The notes beneath the pieces were generated by a model. It was not told the DNA's origin. It saw only the letters and a list, made by a program, of their open reading frames with translations, and searched no databases. DNA of 15,344 nucleotides from contig WGFF01000095.1 in the NCBI GenBank assembly GCA_015492355.1, forward strand, positions 1 to 15,344, in the 5' to 3' direction. A program made the position numbers and the translations under genes. Source of the stretch: Deltaproteobacteria bacterium. GTDB lineage: Bacteria > Desulfobacterota > GWC2-55-46 > S146-73. The stretch's first letter is position 1. The number at the start of each line of letters is the position of its first letter. This document shows, in pieces, positions 1 to 6,114 of the stretch.

Positions 1-56
1 GTGCACAGGTAGATCAGGTCTTTGATACCCTCCTCCCATCCATTAAGATATCGGTT

Positions 57-1430
57 TTAGAGCGGTCTGGCTGTCCTAAGGGGCAGGGAGACAGTGAAGA
101 CGCTTCCCTGGTTCAGTTTGCTTTCCACCTTTACACTCCCCCCGTGTCTTTCAACGATATACTTTACCATGGCAAGACCGAGCCCTGTGCCCTTCGATAT
201 CTTTGCCACGTTACCTGCCCTGTAGAATTCATCGAATATACGGGGCAGATCCTCCTCAGGAATACCTATGCCGGTATCGCTCACCCTTATCACAAGGTTA
301 TTTCCATCCCTGAAGGCTTTGACCTCTACCTTCCCGCCCTCTGGCGTGTACTTGAGTGCATTGGAGATAAGGTTCACCATCACATGGAGGAGTTGTTCCC
401 TGTCAGCCAGTATACTGCCTGTATCACCAGCCACATCTACCACCAGCCTCACCCCCTTGCCCTTCTTCTCGGACAGTGCAATAGCCTCGTCTATGAGTCT
501 TTTTACATCCACTGGCTCAAGGGTAAGGCTCTCCTTTGCCCTCATCTTGGAAAGATCGAGGAGGTCTTTTGTGTAATGATGGAGATACTCTATCCTTTTC
601 TGTGCCCTTTCTATGAGTTCGGCTGCCTTGTGAGGGAGTTTTCCTGTATAACCTTCGAGTACCGTATCGAGAAGGCTCGATACAGAGGAAAGGGGGGATT
701 TTATATCGTGGGCAACCATCCTTACGTACTCGGATTTGAGTCTGTCCTTCTCGCTCAGTGCCCTGTTAGCCCTTTCGAGTTCTGTGGTCTTGACCGTGAG
801 CTCCCTTTCCCTGTCCCTGAGCCTTTCTGATATGGATGTGGTGATAAAGGTGGTAAAGAATATGGATGTGGAGAATACAATGAATACAGTGGAGACATAG
901 AGGGGGTTTCTGTAGAGTTCAGCGGTTAAGAGTCCATGGAGGTGATGGTGGGGTATCACACCGGTGTATTCGCCCACAATGAGGCATCCCATGAGAAGAG
1001 AGACGATACACGCCTGGAGATAACTCATCCTCTTGGGGAAGAAGAGGCTTGTGAGCACCGTATGGAATATAAAATAGAATATAAACGGGTTCTCCACCCC
1101 GCCGAGGAGATGTATGAGAAGAAACAGGGAGAGGAGATCGAAGAAGGTCTGCACCACCCCGAACCTTATCGCCCTTTCCGGCAGGTCCACAACAACGAGG
1201 GTGGTCTTCTTTATCCTGCCGAGGTAGAGACTGAAACAGAGGTTGTAGAAGGCTATAAAGAAGGTTACAACATATACGGGTACAACAGGCAGGTCTATAC
1301 CAACTACCAGCCATGCAAAGGAGGTGGCAGAAAGGGTAAAGAGGAATATAACCCATCTAAGACCTATAAACCAGTTGAGTCTTTCGATGAGTTCTATCTC
1401 TCTGAGTCCTGGTCTGAATTGCGACTTCAA
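57..1430 (-). CDS. Membrane sensor histidine kinase with RegB-like quinone motif
   Basis: This is a 457-residue membrane-bound histidine kinase. Six hydrophobic segments lie at about 22-44, 50-71, 92-109, 113-131, 137-157 and 178-200, followed by a charged coiled-coil linker (200-232). The phosphoacceptor H241 sits in VAHDIKSPLSS. The ATP-binding domain shows N353/N357, DTGIG (385-389), the F-box FDEFYR and GTGLG (414-418). Residues 110-116 read GGVENPF, an exact match to the GGxxNPF motif of RegB/PrrB redox kinases, where it takes part in quinone sensing. No cysteine occurs in the cytoplasmic part, so the redox-active Cys of RegB is missing. A loop at 161-165 is His-rich (HHHLH). The start is TTG, overlapping the response regulator stop by 4 nt behind AAGGGG. 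Co-transcription with a hydrogenase suggests redox or H2-linked signalling, which is inferred. Kinase identity is certain; the ligand is not. Confidence 0.93.
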   Translation of the reverse strand: MKSQFRPGLREIELIERLNWFIGLRWVIFLFTLSATSFAWLVVGIDLPVVPVYVVTFFIAFYNLCFSLYLGRIKKTTLVVVDLPERAIRFGVVQTFFDLLSLFLLIHLLGGVENPFIFYFIFHTVLTSLFFPKRMSYLQACIVSLLMGCLIVGEYTGVIPHHHLHGLLTAELYRNPLYVSTVFIVFSTSIFFTTFITTSISERLRDRERELTVKTTELERANRALSEKDRLKSEYVRMVAHDIKSPLSSVSSLLDTVLEGYTGKLPHKAAELIERAQKRIEYLHHYTKDLLDLSKMRAKESLTLEPVDVKRLIDEAIALSEKKGKGVRLVVDVAGDTGSILADREQLLHVMVNLISNALKYTPEGGKVEVKAFRDGNNLVIRVSDTGIGIPEEDLPRIFDEFYRAGNVAKISKGTGLGLAMVKYIVERHGGSVKVESKLNQGSVFTVSLPLRTARPL

Positions 1431-1813
1431 TTACCCCTTTTTAAGAGCCTCTCTACCCTTGATAGCAGGTCTTCTGGTTTTATCGGCTTTTCAGCGATAT
1501 CATCCGCAACCATGAAGTCCTCGTCCTCTTTGGAGAATGTAAATCCACTCTCCTTTCCAACGGATGTGAGGAGCAGGATGGGGATGGTGGCAAGGTCAGG
1601 GTCGTGTTTGAGTTTGTAGCTCACCTGAAAGCCCTGATCCATGGTCTTCATCATCACATCGAGTATTATAAGGTCGGGTCTCCTCTCCATGGCAAGCCTG
1701 TAACCCTTCTCTCCCTCGTGGGCTGTTATGACCTCATAGCCCTTGCTTTCGAGTATCACCTTGAGTGCCTCTACAAGGTCGACATCGTCATCTACAATGA
1801 GTATGCAAGCCAT
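1427..1813 (-). CDS. Single-domain (CheY-like) response regulator
   Basis: This 128-residue protein is a receiver domain alone. The acidic pair is D8/D9, the phosphoacceptor is D52 in LIILDVMM, the switch threonine is T83 and the conserved lysine is K109 in EKPIKP. No DNA-binding or enzymatic output domain follows, so it probably acts by protein contact or as a phosphorelay intermediate. Between beta4 and beta5 there is an acidic insertion (about 87-106, SGFTFSKEDEDF) longer than in CheY. The ATG at 1813 was chosen because AAGGATGGGG lies 7 nt upstream; the longer frame would need a TTG at 1837 inside the hydrogenase gene. It lies 16 nt after the large-subunit stop and its TGA overlaps the kinase TTG. 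The adjacent kinase is the obvious partner. Confidence 0.92.
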   Translation of the reverse strand: MACILIVDDDVDLVEALKVILESKGYEVITAHEGEKGYRLAMERRPDLIILDVMMKTMDQGFQVSYKLKHDPDLATIPILLLTSVGKESGFTFSKEDEDFMVADDIAEKPIKPEDLLSRVERLLKRGN

Positions 1814-1829
1814 CTCTCTACCCCATCCT

Positions 1830-3134
1830 TCAGACAAAGGTTACATCCATCATGTGGGTCGAACACGAAATACACGGGTCATACGCCCTTACGAGCACCT
1901 CGATCAGCCACCTTACCTCCTCTCTTGGTCTATCGAGTATGGTCTCAACAAAGCCCCTGAGGTCCTCCTCTATGGGTATCTGGTTCTGGGCTGTGGGTAT
2001 GATGCAGTTCACATCCTCTATGATTCCATCCCTGTTTATCCTGTATTCATGGTACAGGATTCCCCTGGGCGCCTCAACTATACCTATGCCCCTGCCGTAG
2101 CCCCGTGGCTTTGCAGGGGGCTCGTCCTTGAGTTCCATATCAAGAAGGGTATCTATGATACACAGGGCCTCCTCTGTGAAGTGAAAACACTCCACGAGCT
2201 GGGCATGGTTGTTCATGAAGGGATTGTAAGATGGTATCTTTATCTTCAATCTGCTGAGGGCTTTTTTAGCCCTTGCCCTGAGATTCCTTACATTGTTATT
2301 GAGCCTTGCAAGCGCCCCTACCATGAATCCACCCGCTTTTGACCTTGCCTTCTTTGCAGTGGAATAGGGTACAACGAATTCCTTTATCCTCTTTGTGTAT
2401 GTTGTGGTGTTCAGTGGATATCCCATGCTTGAGAAGGGCTCCCCATTGTATATACCGTACTCTCCACGCATCTTGAGGGATATGAACTCCCTCGGTCTGG
2501 TATAGGATGGGAATGGATGGTCGAGCAGGAACTCAACCGTAAGGTCGAGGTGCTCGAACAGACCCTGAAGATGCCTTTTAAGGTTTCTGAGTTCGTCTTT
2601 CTCTGGCGTATGTACCACACCACCGGGGAAGAGTGAAATGGGATGGATGTGTCTTCCAGCAACGACCCTGCAGATATCGTTGGCTATCTTCTTTACATGG
2701 AGACCAGCCCTTGCAATCTCAGGATGGGTCTTGATAAGCGGGATTATGCTCCCTGCGTTCACAAGGTCGGGTATGGCGAGGAAATGGATATGGAGTATGT
2801 GGCTCTGGATCATCTCCCCACACATGGCAAGCTTCCTCAGAAGGGTTGACCTTCTGGATATGGACATACCCATTGCTGACTCTATGGCTTTGAGGGATGC
2901 GGAGGTATGGCTCACAGCACATATTCCACATATCCTCGACATTATGTGCTGTGCCTCATCGTATCTCCTCCCCCTCAACATCACCTCGAAGAACCGTGGT
3001 GATTCCACAACCTCGAACCTTGCCTCCTTTACACGCCCCCTGCTTACATCCACCACTACATTTCCATGCCCCTCTACCCTTGTGAGTTCCTCAATCCTTA
3101 TGTTCAGGTCTCTTCTTTTCATATCCAGAGCCAT
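1830..3134 (-). CDS. [NiFe] hydrogenase large (catalytic) subunit, group 3-like
   Basis: This 434-residue protein is the Ni-Fe active-site subunit, which carries out reversible H2 oxidation. The N-terminal motif RICGICAVSH supplies C69 and C72 and contains H76. The C-terminal motif DPCISCSTH supplies C421 and C424, so all four nickel ligands are Cys and none is Sec. Seven residues (MMDVTFV) follow H427, consistent with a short tail removed by a maturation endopeptidase. The overall sequence resembles the cytoplasmic Mvh/sulfhydrogenase-alpha families (group 3), but the subgroup cannot be fixed by eye. The start is ATG behind GAGGAG at 11 nt; an in-frame ATG at 3122 is an alternative. The gene overlaps the small-subunit gene by 44 nt, which implies tight coupling. 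No hyp maturation genes and no flavin or NAD subunit are in the window. Confidence 0.95.
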   Translation of the reverse strand: MALDMKRRDLNIRIEELTRVEGHGNVVVDVSRGRVKEARFEVVESPRFFEVMLRGRRYDEAQHIMSRICGICAVSHTSASLKAIESAMGMSISRRSTLLRKLAMCGEMIQSHILHIHFLAIPDLVNAGSIIPLIKTHPEIARAGLHVKKIANDICRVVAGRHIHPISLFPGGVVHTPEKDELRNLKRHLQGLFEHLDLTVEFLLDHPFPSYTRPREFISLKMRGEYGIYNGEPFSSMGYPLNTTTYTKRIKEFVVPYSTAKKARSKAGGFMVGALARLNNNVRNLRARAKKALSRLKIKIPSYNPFMNNHAQLVECFHFTEEALCIIDTLLDMELKDEPPAKPRGYGRGIGIVEAPRGILYHEYRINRDGIIEDVNCIIPTAQNQIPIEEDLRGFVETILDRPREEVRWLIEVLVRAYDPCISCSTHMMDVTFV

Positions 3135-3861
3135 AGAGACTAAAGCTCCTCAGGATATCCTCCTCTGTAAGACCGTATTTCCTGAGCGTGCCCCTGTGGG
3201 CTGAGATATTGGGGTCATCAACAACCCCCCTGCAACCCCAGCACACACACCCGTAACTCACACATATAGCATCACACCCTCCACGCGTGACAGGACCGAC
3301 ACACCCCATACCCTTCTCAAAGACGCATATATTGCCAGCCATCTTGCAATCGGTGCATACAGGATAATTCGGTATGCGTGGGGTCTTACCGAGTAGAAGG
3401 TCTTTAAGAACCCTCAAAAGTTCCTTCTCTGGTACAGGACAGCCGTGGATATATACATCCACTGGTATGATAGAATCTATGGGTACCACAGGGATGGTAT
3501 CCACGGGGCTTTTCTTCCCGTAGACAAGTCTTTTAAGTTCATCCATGGGAAAACGGTTCTTGAGGGCATTTATCCCGCCTGTGGACGAGCAGGCACCAAA
3601 GGCTACCACCACCCTGGCTGTATCCCTTATCCTCTTAAGTTTTGGTATCTCTTCCTTTCTGCTTATACTTCCCTCTACAAAGGCTATCTCGTAGTCCTCA
3701 CTCCTTTCTGTCATGGCTTCCCTGAAGTTGACTATCTCTATGTGTTCGAGTATCCCGGGTAGTTCCTCCTCACAGCTCAGGAACATGAGTTGACATCCCT
3801 CACAGCACGTAAAGGAAAAGAACCCTATCCTCGGTTTCCTCTCCAGAGGTATCATACTCAT
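3091..3861 (-). CDS. [NiFe] hydrogenase small (electron-transfer) subunit, group 3-like
   Basis: This 256-residue iron-sulfur subunit relays electrons from the Ni-Fe site. The proximal [4Fe-4S] ligands are visible as CEGC (C20, C23), C91 in FGACSSTGG and C141 in HGCPVPE. A Cys-rich C-terminal half (C169, C172, C179, C187, C196, C200, C205, C207, C210) fits two further clusters, in the CxGPxTxGGCxAxC...CxGC pattern of Mvh-G and sulfhydrogenase-delta proteins. There is no Tat signal or C-terminal anchor, so the enzyme should be cytoplasmic. It is the first gene of the operon; no HydB/HydG-type flavin or ferredoxin subunit precedes it. The start is ATG at 3861, or ATG at 3855, which falls about where transcription from the adjacent promoter would begin. 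No Shine-Dalgarno site precedes either. Confidence 0.94.
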   Translation of the reverse strand: MSMIPLERKPRIGFFSFTCCEGCQLMFLSCEEELPGILEHIEIVNFREAMTERSEDYEIAFVEGSISRKEEIPKLKRIRDTARVVVAFGACSSTGGINALKNRFPMDELKRLVYGKKSPVDTIPVVPIDSIIPVDVYIHGCPVPEKELLRVLKDLLLGKTPRIPNYPVCTDCKMAGNICVFEKGMGCVGPVTRGGCDAICVSYGCVCWGCRGVVDDPNISAHRGTLRKYGLTEEDILRSFSLYGSGYEKKRPEHKD

Positions 3862-3890
3862 AAGATAGCAGAAAAAATACCGGGTGTAAA
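3862..3890 (-). promoter_or_regulatory. Candidate sigma70-type promoter of the hydrogenase operon
   Basis: On the minus strand TTTACA (3890-3885) is separated by exactly 17 nt from TATCTT (3867-3862), one and two mismatches from consensus. The -10 box abuts the ATG at 3861. Transcription would be expected to start near 3855, where a second in-frame ATG lies. No Shine-Dalgarno site is present, which fits a leaderless or near-leaderless mRNA. This is pattern matching only. Confidence 0.4.
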
Positions 3891-4042
3891 CCTGTGGGGG
3901 ATGAAAGTCCTTGACCTCGAAGCGGGTATCTGTGTTAATGAAAAAGGGGGATTTTTTAGAAGGGTTTGTATGGGTCTTTATGAGGTCCGCAAGAAAGTTG
4001 CTTTATAAATAGGTAAGGGGTATCTTTCTCGGACTAAATTCT

Positions 4043-4076
4043 GAGGGGAACCCCTTTTGTAAAAGGGGTTCCCCTC
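4043..4076. repeat. Perfect 16-bp palindrome (hairpin, 2-nt loop)
   Basis: Arms 4043-4058 and 4061-4076 are exact reverse complements (GAGGGGAACCCCTTTT) around a GT loop. No T-run follows on either strand, so it is not a classical intrinsic terminator. It lies in the 336-nt gap between the divergent hydrogenase and sel operons, inside the probable selB leader. Its core GGGGAACC/GGTTCCCC recurs in another hairpin at 10192-10227, which suggests a dispersed extragenic element. Confidence 0.75.
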
Positions 4077-4081
4077 AAACT

Positions 4082-4124
4082 CCCTTCCCCAAAACTTCTA
4101 ATCTAAAAGTTTTTTGGGAAAGGG
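4082..4124. repeat. Imperfect inverted repeat next to the 16-bp palindrome
   Basis: CCCTTCCCCAAAACTT (4082-4097) can fold against AAGTTTTTTGGGAAAGGG (4107-4124) with small bulges around an AT-rich loop. It lies only 5 nt beyond the perfect palindrome, so the two form a compound element of about 80 bp upstream of selB. The rest of the gap (3891-4042) is AT-rich, with an isolated TATAAA at 4004-4009 but no convincing -35 partner, so the selB promoter is not identified. Confidence 0.55.
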
Positions 4125-4157
4125 GGCTGGGGAAAACACTTTTTTATCAATTTTCGT

Positions 4158-4179
4158 GGACAGGAGACCCGGCCTGTCC
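4158..4179 (+). promoter_or_regulatory. Leader hairpin immediately upstream of the selB ribosome binding site
   Basis: GGACAGG (4158-4164) pairs perfectly with CCTGTCC (4173-4179) around an 8-nt loop, AGACCCGG. The stem ends 3 nt before the Shine-Dalgarno sequence. In E. coli the selAB leader carries a SECIS-like hairpin bound by SelB. A similar autoregulatory role here is inference, and this loop lacks the GGU signature of bacterial SECIS elements. Confidence 0.45.
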
Positions 4180-4182
4180 ATC

Positions 4183-4190
4183 AAGGAGGT
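4183..4190 (+). promoter_or_regulatory. selB ribosome binding site (decides the start)
   Basis: AAGGAGGT ends 7 nt before the ATG at 4198. It rules for this ATG over the in-frame ATG at 4114, which would add 28 residues that lie in the hairpin region and precede the conserved SelB N-terminus. Confidence 0.85.
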
Positions 4191-4197
4191 GCGGGAT

Positions 4198-6114
4198 ATG
4201 CACTGTGTGGTCGGTACAGCAGGGCACATAGACCATGGCAAGACCGCCCTTGTGAAGGCCCTTACAGGGGTGGATACAGACAGGCTCAAGGAGGAGAAGA
4301 AAAGGGGGCTATCCATAGACCTTGGTTTTGCCTCCATGGATCTGGGTGGTGGTATGAGTCTGTCCATCGTGGATGTACCGGGGCACGAAAGATTCATAAA
4401 GAACATGCTTGCAGGGGTAAGTGGTGTGGATGTGGTGGTGTTCGTCGTTGCAGGTGATGATGGTGTGATGCCCCAGACACGTGAACACCTGGATATAGTG
4501 CATCTACTCGGTATAAAGAAGGGGGTCTTTGTCATAACAAAGGCTGATCTGGTGGGAAGTGAAAGGATTAAGGAGGTAGCAGGGGAGATAAACTCCCTCC
4601 TTAAGGGCACCATCCTTGAGGGTTCACCTGTTGTGGTGGTATCGTCTGTGAGGGGCGATGGGCTCGATGAGCTGAAGGATACACTCCGTACTATCTGTTG
4701 CAGGATAGGGGATGAACCGGCAAGGGGCTTTTTCAGGCTCCCTGTGGACAGGGCATTCCATGTAAGGGGATTCGGCACAGTGGTAACAGGTACGGTTACA
4801 TCAGGGAGTATAGGAAAGGGAGAGGAGGTTGCGATCTACCCAGCAGGGTGTTTGACCAGGATAAGGGGTATGCAGAGTGCCCATGAGGATATAGATCGGG
4901 CAGGAAGGGGGCAGAGGGTGGCGCTCAACCTTGCTGGCATATCCCATGGGGAGGTGGGCAGGGGGGATGTGGTAGTATGTCCTGAGCTCTTCGAGTTTTC
5001 AGGGAGGAGGACATTCACAGGGAGGTGTACATCGGATTGTATCATACACCTTCTCCCATCTATGGAAAGACCGCTCAGGAACAATACACTCCTGAAACTC
5101 CACCACCTCACCTCAGAGACCCTCGCACGGATAAGACTCATGGACAGGAAGGATGCCCAGCCCGGGGAGTCGGTATACGCAAGGATATATCCCCATGCAC
5201 CTCTTCTCATGCTCAGGGGGGATAGGTTCATACTCAGGGACCCCTCTGTAAACAGGACCATAGGTGGTGGAGAGGTACTCCTCACCCATCCATCAGAAAA
5301 GCCACGGCAAGGGACAGGCAGGGCTGGGCTTAGGATACCCTCTGGCAGGGAGCCAGAAGAGGTGCTTTCGGGCATCATACCACAGGGAAGTACAGGTATA
5401 AGAAGGAGCCTTCTGGGGTTCATGCTCAACATGAGGGATGATGAACTCATGGACTATATAAAGGATGGCAGTACCTTCACGCTCATGGGTGGATATGTGG
5501 TCAATCTGAGGGGGCTCGATGGTATAAAAGATGATATAATAAGGAGAGTCAGGTCTCATCATGAGAAAAACCCGGGGGAGGTGGGGATGGGAGAGGAGAT
5601 GGTACTCTGTGGTGTTGTACCATCGGTAGACAGGGGTATTGTTAGGTGTGTGCTGGATCGGATGATAGAGGAAGGGAGATTGAAAAGGGAGGGGAGTCTT
5701 ATTGCCCTTCCAGACCACAGACCCACCCTCGATGAAGGGACCAGGATGATAAGGGATTCTATCCTGAATCTATTTTCTGGTGGGATGAAGGCTGTGAGGA
5801 TGGATGATATAAGGGGGCTTCCTTACAGTGAGGGGGATGTGAAGAGGGTTATGGAGTTTCTCAGAAGGCATGGTGATGTGGTGAAGATAAAGGATGGTCT
5901 TTTTGTCTCTGGCAGGGCACTCGAAAGGGCAAGGGGATTACTTATAGATTATCTGGACAGGAAGGGCAGGATAAAGGCATCGGAGTTCAGGGACCTTCTT
6001 GGTTGTGGAAGAAAACTCGCCATAGAGATACTCGAGTACTTCGATGGCACGAGATTGACCATAAGACAGGGAGACTTCAGGGTCCTGAGAAAAGGAGGCA
6101 AGGTCTGTGGGTAG
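4198..6114 (+). CDS. selB: Selenocysteine-specific elongation factor SelB
   Basis: This 638-residue GTPase delivers selenocysteinyl-tRNA to ribosomes at UGA codons marked by a SECIS hairpin. The G domain opens at the N-terminus with GTAGHIDHGKT (P-loop), then the switch region DRLKEEKKRGLSIDLG typical of SelB, G3 DVPGHERF and G4 TKAD. EF-Tu-like beta-barrel domains follow to about residue 340. The C-terminal part (about 400-638) is consistent with the winged-helix repeats that bind SECIS RNA. Its length is typical of the family. The start at ATG 4198 is fixed by the upstream AAGGAGGT. It heads an operon with selD, whose GTG start lies 8 nt inside the end of selB. No selA or tRNA-Sec gene is visible in the window, so those should be elsewhere. 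Identity is secure. Confidence 0.97.
   Translation: MHCVVGTAGHIDHGKTALVKALTGVDTDRLKEEKKRGLSIDLGFASMDLGGGMSLSIVDVPGHERFIKNMLAGVSGVDVVVFVVAGDDGVMPQTREHLDIVHLLGIKKGVFVITKADLVGSERIKEVAGEINSLLKGTILEGSPVVVVSSVRGDGLDELKDTLRTICCRIGDEPARGFFRLPVDRAFHVRGFGTVVTGTVTSGSIGKGEEVAIYPAGCLTRIRGMQSAHEDIDRAGRGQRVALNLAGISHGEVGRGDVVVCPELFEFSGRRTFTGRCTSDCIIHLLPSMERPLRNNTLLKLHHLTSETLARIRLMDRKDAQPGESVYARIYPHAPLLMLRGDRFILRDPSVNRTIGGGEVLLTHPSEKPRQGTGRAGLRIPSGREPEEVLSGIIPQGSTGIRRSLLGFMLNMRDDELMDYIKDGSTFTLMGGYVVNLRGLDGIKDDIIRRVRSHHEKNPGEVGMGEEMVLCGVVPSVDRGIVRCVLDRMIEEGRLKREGSLIALPDHRPTLDEGTRMIRDSILNLFSGGMKAVRMDDIRGLPYSEGDVKRVMEFLRRHGDVVKIKDGLFVSGRALERARGLLIDYLDRKGRIKASEFRDLLGCGRKLAIEILEYFDGTRLTIRQGDFRVLRKGGKVCG
6092..6098 (+). 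promoter_or_regulatory. selD ribosome binding site inside selB (decides a GTG start)
   Basis: AAGGAGG ends 8 nt before the GTG at 6107, within the last codons of selB. It supports starting selD upstream of the in-frame TGA rather than at the internal ATG at 6170, which has no comparable site. Confidence 0.75.

Noticed and set aside
1..56. Possible downstream gene on the minus strand after the kinase
   Set aside because: A GGGAGGAGG stretch looks like a ribosome binding site, but no start codon follows at a usable distance before the window edge, and the ATG upstream of it opens only a ten-codon frame.
144..830. Long open frames on the plus strand opposite the kinase, hydrogenase and pyc genes
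   Set aside because: Their translations match no family, they lie fully antisense to genes with clear motifs, and they lack ribosome binding sites.
1830..3134. Selenocysteine in the hydrogenase large subunit, as in some NiFeSe enzymes
   Set aside because: Both active-site motifs use ordinary Cys codons and the frame contains no internal TGA.
4001..4010. TATAAA as a selB promoter
   Set aside because: No -35-like hexamer lies 16-18 nt upstream and the region is AT-rich by composition, so the match is not informative.
4043..4124. Intrinsic terminators between the divergent operons
   Set aside because: Neither stem is followed by a T-run on the relevant strand, and no gene ends into this region.
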